The notes under the pieces are model-generated. The model worked only from the letters and a program-made list of their open reading frames with translations, did no database searches and had not been told where the DNA came from. Position numbers and translations under genes: made by a program. A stretch of DNA of 64,000 nucleotides, taken from Trichosphaerium sp. ATCC 40318 (Eukaryota > Discosea > Flabellinia > Trichosidae). The stretch covers positions 248,001 to 312,000 of the forward strand of contig JALMLS010000578.1 in the NCBI GenBank assembly GCA_038496445.1. Direction: 5' to 3'. Positions 48,013-59,442 of the stretch are shown here, piece after piece; positions within the stretch are counted from its first letter, which is position 1; each line of letters begins with the position of its first letter.

Positions 48013-50122
48013 TTATGGTACAGGTTGTGACAATCGTCGTACACAACGTTGTCTATCAACAAACGCTGGTGCTATTGGCACCATTGGTGGGGGAGTTGTA
48101 GGTGGAGGTGGAGGATTGAAATTAAATGCTGCTATACCCAAGCTTACTGGAGCATTAGTAGCAAAGGTGGTTACAGCATCAGTATTTACATTAACTGAGA
48201 AATACCTTCCATCTAGACAATTAACAATTAAAGTGCTTGTCGATATTGATGTCATACCTACAACAATTAACTGTGATATGTGTACAAGGCAATATTTAGA
48301 ATATGTAAACATTAAAAAACGTGAGATCTTACCACCTATTGAACAAGCCAAGCGTATTGGGCGTTGTACAGCACAAGATCCAGATAGAAAATTAGGAATA
48401 ACTTCAACAAAACGGTCACCACGGTATAGAACACCATCAATGATTACTCCTATTAAAATATTCATGTCAGTTGTATGTAACACGAGTTTTTTTTTCCGAA
48501 ACACGTGCCACCACTATTCCCTTGTTGATTGGTTCTTTGATCACTACAAGCAATGGTAAACTTACAAGTTTGTAAATCTACTTCATAAGCAATCAGGTCT
48601 CCACCCTCGGCAAATAATCTTCCACTGTCTTTGTCTATCATCAGTGCAACAATTGTAACACTGGCGATACACGTTTTGTCCTTGAAGAACGTAAGTTGCT
48701 GTTGGTGTATGTAAATAAAAGGTATCGTACAATTTGACATGTGTAAGGATCAATTGAGAATAGTTCTTGGTTCGCGTTTACATACAATACTTTATCAATT
48801 ACAGCACTATACTCCAAAGCGACAGGTGGAGTACCAAATTCTGGATTATCACATGCTATAAGCAGTGATTAAGTGACGATTTAGTTAAAATGTATTCGTA
48901 CATGCTATGACAGTATTTGTGTCTGAAAGTAGTCGATATTCAAATCCTGGTATTCCAGCTTTTCCTGTAATTAAAGCATCAATCACACCTCCTTGAGGTG
49001 CTATTGTTGGAGGAGGTGTAAGCATCACTGGAGCGACAGGAGGCATTGTTGTATCTACTGGAGGATCCAATGGTCCTTCAAAAAATAGAGTAGTAATTCC
49101 ATCTGATTGTGGTAATGTTGTTGTTAACGCAGATATTGTTGAGGTTCCAATATCCAAAGAAAAATAGCTATCAAAGAAAGGACGCCTCTCAAGGTATCCA
49201 ATAATTTGATTATCTGAGACTGCTGTAATATCTGAGGAACAAATTAAGTATAGATAATTTTGAGAAATGAAAAATGTACCTGCAAAAACATCCTGCATAT
49301 TAGCAGTATATGACACTGTTTGTGAAGGAACGCAAGCCATAGGCCCTGTTAAAGGTGCTATAATCATATTATTATAAGCAACTATATACAATGTATCTCC
49401 AATTATCTCAACTGTCATAATACAACAACTTAATTAGCATACTAGAACAAAGATTTGAAAAAAATATCGTACGCCCACTCGTGGTACCAATATTTGTTAT
49501 ATCCACTGTACACAAATTGCAAAACGAACAGTCTGTTGCATCAATCTGTGTAACAAACCCCGATAAGGAGAGTCCATATAGTATTTGCGTAGCCTTGTCA
49601 ACTGCAATTGACGCAAACTCTACACTCAATTCGCATGTATTCTATATCAATACAATCAATTAATGGTGTAATTATACACTCAGATCATACCTTTACTACA
49701 CATGTGCGTGGATCTACCTGGTATACGATACCAAGCTCAGACAATACAAACAGTGTTCCTGTAGAAGGTAGATAGGACATTGAACTAATAGCTTCAGTAC
49801 TGAATGGGTCGCTACAGCCTAAATAAAGAGCTAAGTATCAAAGCCTAACCGAACTCCGCACTAATGTTTTCTAGACTACTCGAGTAAAAGAAGTTAAAGG
49901 TCAATAGGTAGCTACCTATTCATCTTGTAATAAAACTTTGTGCTGTACTATGGAGAATTGTGAATGGAAGTATTACGTACTTTGTAGAATATCGTCTGTA
50001 TTGGCAATTGATAGTATTTCTAAACCTGATGGACCTTCAACTGCATATGCATTATTAGCTTGTGAAAGCGTATACGATAATAAAGTAGTAAGAATAAGGA
50101 ACAAGGCAGGTGTTGCGTTCAT
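48013..50122 (-). CDS. Family B secreted protein, copy B3, ending RQRCVRRLS...
   Basis: Reference copy of family B. Signal peptide (MNATPALFLILTTLLSYTLS). Blades in order: MSYLPSTGTLFVLSELGIVY, VDKATQILYGLSLSGFVTQI, GDTLYIVAYNNMIIAPLTG, NQIIGYLERRPFFDSYFSLD, a Pro-rich insert (PPVDTTMPPVAPVMLTPPP), GGVIDALITGK, ALEYSAVIDKVLYVNANQEL, LMIDKDSGRLFAEGGDLIAY and NFLSGSCAVQRPIRLACSIG. The final exon has STLIVNCLDGRYFSVNVNTD and FNFNPPPPP, ending RQRCVRRLSQPVP. Cysteines recur near blade ends, as expected for an extracellular protein. All exons are open and phases close. Likely a secreted or wall protein; no named family recognised. Confidence 0.72.
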
Positions 50123-50307
50123 TCTGTGTTTGTTACTAAAAGTTATCATTCTTTTAACTGCAATCCTCTAAAAATCACGTTGAGTTTGTAGTACTCGGCT
50201 CGAGATTTCTCTAGACGCTAACTGAGAAACTAATGTTGCTATCGAATGGCTCAAGATTGTTTTGAATATTTCACCATAACTACTAAAAATAGAAACATCT
50301 CTAAAAC

Positions 50308-50313
50308 CACGTG
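50308..50313. promoter_or_regulatory. CACGTG box upstream of B3
   Basis: AACCACGTGATT, 186 bases before the B3 start at 50122. Confidence 0.5.
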
Positions 50314-50439
50314 ATTGATTTTTCGGAGTCACACCGCTATCAACACAAAAGACTTGTAGGATGCTAGCTAGAAGACAAAATATAATTTATGAACTCCGCT
50401 GAGAAAGTGAACAAACAAACACTTCTTCACGCAGTGACG

Positions 50440-50560
50440 TAAAGGTGTTGCATCAGTCATGGCGTTTACGCGATAACGGTTGCTCAGGGTAATATCCCAG
50501 TAGGTACGAATAATTTGACTGTAATAGCATACAAACCAGGTATCTAAGAGAAAATAATTA
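50440..50560 (-). pseudogene. Family A remnant A5
   Basis: Resembles A3 at about 45880-45980 (CAGTCAT...GGTTGCTCAGG...AATAATTTGACTG...ACAAACCAGGTAT) with many changes. Only this piece is recognisable. It is an old partial copy next to B3. Confidence 0.5.
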
Positions 50561-50967
50561 AGGTGAATCACCTTGCGACCCTACTGTAAAAGGTAAGTGT
50601 CCTTGTCTTTCCCTATTGTTGCACTTTTCAATAATAAGCACCTGGTAAGAATTAGTTGGCTCAATAGTTCGTGAACACTAGCAGAATTTGCTCCAGAATT
50701 ACCTTAAATAGCAACTACTTACCTGCAGGTTTTGTACAAATAAAAGACAAAGGAGATCCACCGCCGTTGATGAAAAGCTAGAAAAAAGAAGCTTAAAAAT
50801 AGGTGACTTTGATACCGCTTTAATTGCATGAGTAGTACTTTAGCTGCTTGCTAGATCTTAATTGTGAGTTTAAGAACCTCTTACATAGGTACAGTGATCT
50901 TTTAAGATGTAAACAAGCTGATAGCAAACTTGTGTTTAAATGTTCAAGGTTTAAATCAAAAGATGTA
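50561..50967. other. Intergenic, no gene seen
   Basis: AT-rich spacer between the A5 remnant and the CH-domain gene; no coding signal recognised. Confidence 0.35.
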
Positions 50968-51788
50968 TTAGGTGCTATTTACTCTTTTATCTGTACAATT
51001 GGTAACAAACCAAAGTCTAAAATATGACAAATATAGCATCACACATAAATCATGGCAAGCATCCCCCATAAAATCCTCAGCGTCCATAAGCACTACAAAG
51101 TTAGTTATTAAAATTAAAGCACCATCAGTGTAACTTGCTTGGAACGTTAAACATTTCTTCTGCTCGTTCTATCGCCAATGTCACAACACCAACATCAATG
51201 TTCCCTTTGTCGCATTGTATTGTATTAGGTCTCATACTGTTCAACAGAGCGATCAAAGCTGAACCATCTTTCCAACTATTTAAGGTTAAACAAGTTAAAA
51301 AAAAAAAAGAGGTGCTGTGATACTAGTAGTAGTCCAAGATGTCTCGTTATACCTTGATGAAAAATTAGTTACATTACTATCAGGGATCATATTGTGAACC
51401 CAGTCCATTATGATCTTCCTTTCGCTGACTCCTACACAACTGATTTTAAAAATAGATTTTAATCACAAAAGACTCGGCAAACAGTCTCGTACTCTTTCCT
51501 TCTATTTTGTCACTTGGAAGAAGCATACAGTATTTTGCTTGTAGAAGGTAAATTATACCTAATGTTATCCTTTCATGTCCATCGACAATATCTTACGAGT
51601 ACAATTAGTCATTTGTTTTGGAAGCTTTTTTTTTTGTGATTTGGTAACGGGAACAGAAAACTAACCTTCACCTGATACACCAACCAATTTGATACCATCA
51701 TCCGTCAATGCTTGAAGAGCACATTGTGCATTTGCTAGCTTATGAACTCTCATTCTTATCCTTGTATAAATACGACCAACTTGTTTAC
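50968..51788 (-). CDS. Tandem CH-domain (filamin/alpha-actinin type) actin-binding protein, partial or decayed
   Basis: Exons recognised: 51788-51666, with the end of a type 1 CH domain (RMRVHKLANAQCALQALTDD, GIKLVGVSGE); 51591-51559 (DIVDGHERITLG); 51431-51353 (IIMDWVHNMIPDSNVTNFSS); 51275-51135 (SWKDGSALIALLNSMRPNTI, AIERAEEMFNVPSK); and 51092-50968 (LMDAEDFMGDACHDLCVMLY, then LSYFR). This order is that of CH1-CH2 actin-binding domains. Problems: I cannot find the N-terminal half of CH1, and the last two exons do not join in phase with standard splice sites. It may be a pseudogene or need an unusual intron. No filamin repeats or spectrin rod follow; the frame stops shortly after CH2. Confidence 0.6.
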
Positions 51789-52723
51789 CTGAAGCACATG
51801 GTCAGTAATAATACCACAAACATTGCATTGCTTGACAAATAGATGCCTTGTTGAAAAAAATGTGATTAATATAGCTTATAAGGAATGGGTAGCATGTCCC
51901 TCATACTGAGGAGTGATGGAACTAAACTGTTGTAGGGAACTTGAGCAGTTTTTGGTTGAAGAAATTGCAGGTAAACCATGCTAAACTTCATGACCAATCC
52001 TGTGCATGAAGACAGTAACTGAAGTATACTCTGTACAACAAGCTATCATTTATCAAAGTACATTGACATTGTATAATAGGTATACAGTCACGTGGGGTGA
52101 GGTATGAAAAGAGTCTGACATTTTTAATCAAAATGTTGTTGCTAGAGTTTGAATCGCTCAAAAACGCGGTAACTATACCTGTTACGATCTCTATGAGGTG
52201 ACACAGATAAATACCGTCTTGTAAGTCCTTTATTATGTCGTTTAAACGATATCCTACAAATTTTATTCTTTAACACCCTCATTCGCTATTTCTAGGCGTA
52301 CCTCTTATCTTTAAGTGCATATTGCACCATTTTGTGTATACCTTTTTAGTCGGTTAACGGTATGGCTTAAAAACCTACAATACCTTCTTTTGAGATAACA
52401 TCCACGATGGAACTTGGCTCATATTCTATTTACCACACTAACAACGTCCAAAACCAATCTTCAACTTTCTTCTCGGTGATATTACTTCGTGAAACTCATT
52501 GGTTTTTTTTATGATTTCTATGTGTTTCAAAATGGTTATTGGTCATTGTAGGCGGTGAAACTATGTGACTTTCATACGGGACACCAAATATTTTGTACTG
52601 AAATTCATTTGCAAGGACGCTGTAACTACTTTACAATAATTTACTTTTTTTTTCCTTTTTTGTTGTACTCGTTTAGTGTTTGTTTGTTATCTTTTAACTT
52701 TGCTTGCTCTTTGTCATTCTTTG
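51789..52723. other. Intergenic or unresolved 5' end of the CH-domain gene
   Basis: The missing start of the CH gene would lie here on the minus strand. CACGTG at about 52089 (CAGTCACGTGGGG) may be its promoter box. No further exon was assigned. Confidence 0.35.
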
Positions 52724-54257
52724 TTATTGTTCCAAGCTTATAGAATCTGTGGTATTTTCTTGCAACAGCGCATCAGCTTCAGCTTGTGCTCTAAGTTCTG
52801 CTTGCTCCTCGCGCCAACGTCTGACATATGGATTATGTGAAGATTCAGGAAGCTTGACATTGAATGAGTAGTTAATGAGTGGTACTGTAAATGTGAATTC
52901 GCGGTTTGCAACAAGTCCAGGTTGAACAGAAGATGTCTTCATACTTTCACGGTCAAGTCTAAACCTACAACGGAACAAACAGTTAGTCACAAAATACAAA
53001 AAATAAAGAACATTGCGAAGTTGAAGAAATAACAGTCACGTTATTGTAAGATTTTTAAGGATAGTGAGGTTATTAAAAAATAATCCAATTATATCGTGTA
53101 GTACCCTACAGCATCCATTGAATTTTCTATAGAATTGCCAACCCCGTCACCACGCTGACGATTAAACATTTAGTAAAAAAATTACACAAAAAAATTGTGT
53201 TTTGTGTAGTAATAGCCTCATGTAAGACGTTATCATACCTCTCTCAAAACTCGAGTTAGTGTGTACAACTACAAAAGAGTAAGCGTTTCTCAAAGTTCAA
53301 AAAAGCAACTTTAAAAATTGGAAATGGAAAAAGCGATCGTTTTGGTATCTGTGTTAGCACAAAATGCTCGTAAAAACAAATTGTTGTAGCACCCATCTTG
53401 CACATTACTTGTGAGAAAATACCAAGATATTGAAAAAATGGTGATAAGAATTCAAAATCAAAAGAACTATTAAAACTTACGTCATGGATACCAGTTATCT
53501 TACTGCCAACGTATAACGTTGTAGCAGTTATACCAAATACAATACCAAGGCTCATAACTAACGCACGTGTTGCCACTGAAAAATGCCCTAAAGGTCACAA
53601 TTTATGTCAGAAAATGTCACGTGACAGGTAAAGGTAAAAAAAAAAAGGAAAAGTGAGTTTACACGCTGCGTACTTAGCATTTGCTTTCTGTTTAGCTTTT
53701 GTTGACGATAGAAATATAATCCTGGCGCTAAACCACATATAAAGCCAGGTACAGCCATAAATCCACTGAAATTAACATTGTAAGCGTAAAAACAGCTATT
53801 TTAACTCGTTTACTTACGCAATGGTTGCTATACTACCTGTACCGAACTATGAGGTGGTTTTTAGTACGTTTATGTATTATTAAAAGGAAATAAGAACTAT
53901 GGCTTTTTAAACGGTTATTAATGTGCGTACGAGTATTTTTGTAGCGTCTGTAGTTAAACGACGTTGTTCTTCTTCGTCATCTGTAGCTTTTATGTTTTCT
54001 TGAATTTTTTGTATTTCTTGTATTGTTTCTGCTACCTGGGTGTTCATGTATGTCTGTACTTTATTATAAACCCATGTTTTCATCCTATCTACAGCAGATG
54101 GTCTCTTTTCGACTATGTGTGCGGCTAATACGCTATTACGTTGAAGAAAGCGGTTTCACAATTTACCCGAGTCAGAATCAACGCCAATGTCGTCGCTAAG
54201 TTCGACTTCATCCCAAGCACTGGCTAATAAAGCACCTGTAGAACTTTGGGCTGCCAT
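52724..54257 (-). CDS. TMEM242-like membrane protein
   Basis: Exons from the ATG at 54257 join in phase: MAAQSSTGALLASAWDEVEL, a charged helical segment (VQTYMNTQVAETIQEIQKIQ), a hydrophobic hairpin (FGTGSIATIAGFMAVPGFI then CGLAPGLYFYRQQ), MATRALVMSLGIVFGITATT (second membrane segment), then KITGIHD and LTRVLRE. The pair of helices flanking an ALRAL-like segment and the HD/HS turn are reminiscent of TMEM242, a small mitochondrial membrane protein linked to ATP-synthase assembly in animals. The last exon (52999 to the stop at 52724) adds a soluble tail (NPYVRRWREEQAELRAQAEA) not found in that family. Resemblance is modest; it could be another two-helix membrane protein. Confidence 0.5.
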
Positions 54258-54426
54258 TACGCTAGTTTTGTACTGAAATGACTTTAGTTAAGCGAGCTGT
54301 GCCTTGTTCTCAGCACAAATCAACAACAGACCTCGCAAACGCATCAAGAACACCTTGGCGAACTACAACTACAAGTTGTGTATTATTATTTAACGGCATT
54401 GCTAAAAATACCCAAGACTATTACCT

Positions 54427-55125
54427 ATGTCCATGGATTTACCACAGGAAATAATAGAAGGATGTATAATGCCTCTGGCATTTGATACAGCGAAGGAAGT
54501 CATAAGTCTGTTCTTGGTTTGCAAGCAATGGAACGCTATGAGGTATACGAACACTTTCTGGCGCGATTACGTTCGTAAAGACCTCGTACACGAGCGTTTA
54601 GGAACGTTTAGTCCCGAAAACCGTGAAACAATGCCAACCTTCACAGAAGAACTAGGAAGTACATTTGCTTGTTGTTTTAAAGTCAAATTTGAATCTTTTA
54701 GCCTTTGTCCGTATCCCAAAGGCTTAACCTCGCCTTCCTTTTTTCAATTTCATGGTTTAGGCTCTCCATATGGTAGGAACCAAGGAGGTCTTACGTTTTA
54801 CATGTATTGTAAGTCTAGAAAAGGACCTCATGGGAGAGGAATCATTCAAAATGATGGATGTATTATTGTACCTCCAAACTATGTTCGTGTGAATGAATGG
54901 ATGGATATTGTACTATATAAAGCACCTAGAGCTATTTGGATATATGTGGATGGTGTAAGATTTGGTCACAGAGTACCTGAAGATGTGACATCTGATGACT
55001 TTTTGGGTGTTTCTGTTGGACCTGCTTGTATTTGTACAAAGGGTGATCGTGGAGTTGAAATGAAAGATGTTCGTTTATTCCGTACGTTGCCACCATTACA
55101 TTTGGTAAGGAAGCTGTATCCATGA
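54427..55125 (+). CDS. F-box protein with C-terminal lectin-like domain
   Basis: Single exon, 232 residues. An F-box occupies residues 4-48 (DLPQEIIEGCIMPLAFDTAK ... LFLVCKQWNAMRYTNTFWR). The remainder looks like a concanavalin/LamG-type beta sandwich (GGLTFYMYCKSRK, GCIIVPPNYVRVNEWMDIVL, IWIYVDGVRFGH). Probably an SCF ubiquitin-ligase substrate adaptor. The ATG at 54427 is the first in frame. The neighbouring membrane-protein gene is divergent, about 170 bases away, so they may share a promoter. Confidence 0.75.
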   Translation: MSMDLPQEIIEGCIMPLAFDTAKEVISLFLVCKQWNAMRYTNTFWRDYVRKDLVHERLGTFSPENRETMPTFTEELGSTFACCFKVKFESFSLCPYPKGLTSPSFFQFHGLGSPYGRNQGGLTFYMYCKSRKGPHGRGIIQNDGCIIVPPNYVRVNEWMDIVLYKAPRAIWIYVDGVRFGHRVPEDVTSDDFLGVSVGPACICTKGDRGVEMKDVRLFRTLPPLHLVRKLYP

Positions 55126-56258
55126 AGAAGCCAAGAAATAAACTGTGGCATTCTCATTTTTTTCATTCTTTTTGTTTTATTGAGTACACTTCCGCTGAAA
55201 GGAAAATCATTTCGGACTGAGACAATATTAATGCTATTTATATTATTTGTTTTGTATCCTTGCTGCGCCTGCTAGGTTAAGTCGACCAATTGGAAGCTGA
55301 AGTGAATCAGCTGTATTCTCACATGATAATAGTCTTAAGCTACGCCCATGAGCTCAATTTTGAGCTCCTATGGGCTTAATGCCTTTGTTGTCACTCAGCA
55401 ACCTATTTCGTATTATTGGATTTAGACGACGTGTATTCTACAACACTTCATCTACATACGTATAACTTGGCTAAAAGAACTCACACTGCTGTTTCTAACA
55501 AAAACACTGTATTCTGTCAAAAAAAAGTAGCACGTGGCCAAAACAATTACGCTTTGCGTAAACGACAAGCCTAGGCCTGCTCTTTCTCTTTTCACATGAA
55601 CATGGTTCAACGCTAATCACATTGAAGTGGCAACATGCTGTAGTGTTACCACATGAATAAAGATGAACCCACAATTTATTGTGACACGTATTTCCTTTCG
55701 TCAAAAGAAAAAAAAATCGTAAAAAAAAAGAAAAGAGTAGAAAAAAAAATCCTGAATTTTTCAAGGAAGTATTTTGTTGTGGTTTAACCTACCACAGCAA
55801 ATTAGACGGTCGTAACGTCATGTGACATGCACATGGTATCTATTCAAACCTTTTTGCTGATGAAGTCTGCATACCTCCCTTCAACACCAGTACAAAGCTC
55901 GCGGAGCTGGTGGTTTTCATGTCATAAAAGAAGAAACTTTTAAGAATGCAATTCTCATTGGCTTTTTAGAATACAACACTGTCACATGTTCTGTCACATA
56001 GGTAACAGGTAATATCATACAATTGCAATTCTCACTCTATGTAGAGTTCAAGTCTTAGCCTAAATACATCAAAGATTGTTTTTTTTTATGGCTTTTTTTT
56101 TGAGGTTTTGGAATTACCAACTATCTAGCACTCAAACGGACTAGCTCAAGGGATTTCTAAAGCCATCCACATGGAATACGACGACAAGTTGTGAGGTCAC
56201 GCACTTAACACGTGTGTGTAAGTAAGTTCGTTAGCACACATCAATTACTTGTTTGAAT
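55126..56258. other. Intergenic with promoter box of the ankyrin-PARP gene
   Basis: CACGTG at 56209-56214 lies 45 bases before the start at 56259; another at about 55532. A near-palindrome GAGCTCAATTTTGAGCTC near 55350 could form a hairpin. No gene recognised in the 1.1 kb. Confidence 0.45.
56209..56214. promoter_or_regulatory. CACGTG box upstream of the ankyrin-PARP gene
   Basis: AACACGTGTGTG, 45 bases before the proposed start at 56259. Confidence 0.4.
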
Positions 56259-59200
56259 ATGTCTCACTGGGCGTATACCCGAACCTCTTTTTCGCCAGAC
56301 CGTTTACTGTGGTACGAGGATATTTTTTGTAGAGCTGCCAACGATACAACTAGATATTGATCTATAAACAGGGGATGGTACCACAGCGCATACGAGTCTA
56401 GTACACGTGTTTCTACCGAAGATGTTAAAGGATTGCTTGAAAAAGGGAATATAGACGTTAACTTTATATCTGGGCCTCACGAAGAGACTGCGCTTCATCT
56501 AGCAGTGTTTAATGAAGAAAATGAGAAGGAAGATATACAGCTACTTTTAGATCATGGAGCTAACGCCGATATACAAGATAAACTTATGAATACGCCGTTA
56601 AAGGTAGCAGGTAAGCGAGTTATATCGTTGGTTTGAAAAAAATAACTAAACTATCAAAACGCCTTTTCTAATCACGTGATAAGCTTGGGTTGGTAAGATA
56701 GAGTTTCTAGAAGTGCTTTTAGATCATGGAGCTAACCCAAATATTCCTAACTGCACTGGATGGTATCCTGCACACGAAGCAGGTGCGTCAATGATCAAAT
56801 ACAATATTTTTTTGTTGGTATTTAATTTAAACTTATTACGCGGTTCACCCTCCTCTGATATGTTCGTGATTCTAACCATAGAATGCATAGTTATGGGTAG
56901 ATGGAATGAGACATCTAGAGCAACAGTCATGGAGCTACTAATTGACAAAGGAGCAAAAATTGATGTTGTCACTGACAATGAAGGCGATACACCTTTTTTA
57001 TTAGCTGGTGAGATTAATGACTTCTTTGACACAGTAGATAACTTCTTGTTACAGCTAGAGAAGGACGTATCGGAGCTCTACGTAGTTTAGCATCCAAAGG
57101 AGCAGACGTTAATAAGAAGAATAGCTACAGAGATACAGCACTTCACATAGCAGGCAATTAAACTACAAAGTACTCCCCGAGATTCTTGTGATTTACTCTT
57201 TCAATAGTCCGCAAAGGTAGTTCTGAGATGGTTGAAATATTACTTGAGTATAATGCAGAGCATGTACAGTGCGGTAGCGGTCTTACGCCTATGATGGTAG
57301 GCAAAATCTGGAAGAACAACTTTTCTCATATATTTTTTTAAGTTATGTATTCGGGAGCATCCAGACAACTTCTACCTTATGAAGCAGCTTTTAAAAGCTC
57401 AAAAACCAGAATATTGGTTGTACAGACCTACAAGATGGAGTATGAAAAAGTTTTGTGAGAAGGCAAGGGAGTGGTACTTACGTCTTGTACGAAATGTCTT
57501 TGTTGTTCCACAAATACGACTGATTCAATTTTAGCCCAAGTACTCTTATTTCGACACTGCTCTCGAAGCTGGAGCTCTAGCTGGTTTACAATGGATACCT
57601 GACTTCATTCAAAATAAGGTAAGCTTACCTAGTGTAGCTATACATGCACTAACTGCTTAAAATAGAAATACTTTGAAAAATATCCAATTATGGCAGGATC
57701 GTTGTTAGACCTCCCACAAAGCGCATGGAATAATGCTTCCCTATTTAATGAGATACATAGAACACTTAAAGATAATAATGCAGGTATACCAAACTGGGTC
57801 AACATAAAAACACGTGACTGATTTTTTATGGAAGGTATTTCTGTTCAGTACCCTCAAGAACTTGGGTTTCGATTGAGACACTACTGCGTTGGATGGGTAT
57901 TTAACAAGTGGAAGGACAATGTCAAGTCTCCCATAGATTATAGGTATGCTGATTAGTGGTAATATTCAATTTATGATAATGCGTTAGGGAATTTGATTTA
58001 CTTCAAGATAATCCTGTTGCCAAGAGAGAATATGCTTTATTGAAAGACAGACTACAAAATTTGGATTTTCCTGATGATCATGAAATCGTTTCTGCTAAGA
58101 TTGTTCAGAATAAATCTCTATCTGATCGGTTTGCTGATTACATTCCGCTTTTAGCACATCGACATAAGTACGTCAATCAGTTTAGAACCGAGAAAAAACG
58201 GTAACAAACGTGTTAGTTTATTGGCAAAGTTGTTTAAAAGTCAGAAGTGGAAAAAAGACACCATCACCTTGAAAAATCGCCAAGATGTTATGAGCGGTTA
58301 TGAAAAGAATGTAGATGTTTGGGAATGGAACAAGAAGTTGAACGAGTTAGATGTATGTGAAGCTACAAAGAATCTTTTTGAAAAGCAAAAATATAAAAAT
58401 TCTTTTCTTTGGTTTTGCTTTTTCTTATACTGTGCTTGTACCTTACCATCTCTAAGCTACCAACAATACTCGCTGCTCATGGCACAAGTAAAAAAGCCGT
58501 TGGAAATATATTAAAAGGAGGATTTGGTACTCTAGCAACAACTGACCCAGGATGGTAAGTTTTCCTGTAAAAGTAGTTTCTATCAACTCACATTGTTTTT
58601 CAATAGGTATGGACAGGGTATCTATTTCACTAGGGTACTGTTTTTGCAAACTGGCTGTTAGTATTGTTAAGCATTTATATAGAATATAAACTACGCTTGT
58701 AAGTATTCACGTGAGGAGGAGAAAATGGTGATAATAAGCGTCGTTCTTCCTGGAAACGTTTATCCTGTATGCCTACAACGTAAGTAGTACTGAGCTTACA
58801 CATTTGTCTACCTAGGTTGTAGAGCATCCACATGCTCCTTCGGAATCTCTTGCAGGCATGCCAATCAAAGTAGGATACCAGAGCCACTATATTTTGGGTA
58901 TAGTTAATTTTATGAAACAGCAAAGAATGGTTAATGTTTTCTTACCTTTTTCTTGCAGTTAATAAGAAAGGACTTCCTGTGTCTTGTACCGTTAAAAAAA
59001 AAGGGTCTACACAAAAAAAGCCCTCAACTAAAGCACCAGTTGTGTATGAAGAGCTTGTAGTTGCACAAGGTAGAAGAACTTCCTAATTCCTAAATCAAAC
59101 TTTTTTCTTTCTGATATGTCTTTGTTTTGTCTAGATATTCAAGCGGTGCCTTTGTATGTTATTGGTCTGAAAGCAAAAGATACTAAAGAACAAAAGAAAG

Positions 59201-59442
59201 TTAAGGGAAAAGACAATGACGATGAGTTTTCTTCTGATGAAGAGCCAATGAATAGGTAAGTTGTGCAACGCTTCCCTTTTCCTCTTTTTTTCACCTTTTT
59301 TTTAAAAAGAGAGATGTGGGGCGATACTGAGGATACAAGTGATAGTGAAGATGACGAACCAAAAAATTGGACCTATTTACAGCGTATAGCAAGTTTATCT
59401 CGGTCTCAAAATTTAAGTTTATCTCAGTCTAAAAATAAATGA
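56259..59442 (+). CDS. Ankyrin-repeat poly/mono-ADP-ribosyltransferase (PARP family)
   Basis: About twenty short exons in consistent phase. The start is ATG of MSHWAYTRTSFSPDRLLW. The first half has five or so ankyrin repeats, including ETALHLAVFNEENEKEDIQL, LLDHGANPNIPNCTGWYPAH, ELLIDKGAKIDVVTDNEGDT, ASKGADVNKKNSYRDTALHI and GSSEMVEILLEYNAEH. A middle region of about 250 residues (YWLYRPTRWSMKKF, GFRLRHYCVGWVFNKW) precedes the PARP catalytic domain: AKIVQNKSLSDRF, then LAAHGTSKKAVGNILKGGF (NAD-binding His), GWYGQGIYFTR, NINYACKYS, KMVIISVVLPGNVYPV, GMPIKVGYQSHYIL and YEELVVAQDIQAVPLYVI. The last block places a Glu where the catalytic Glu of polymer-forming PARPs lies, so H-Y-E appears complete. 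An acidic Ser-rich tail ends at 59442. One intron (from ~57162) starts with GC. Confidence 0.85.

Noticed and set aside
55340-55380. Hairpin GAGCTCAATTTTGAGCTC as a terminator or ncRNA
   Set aside because: A single short palindrome with no poly-T tract or second copy; not enough to call a feature.
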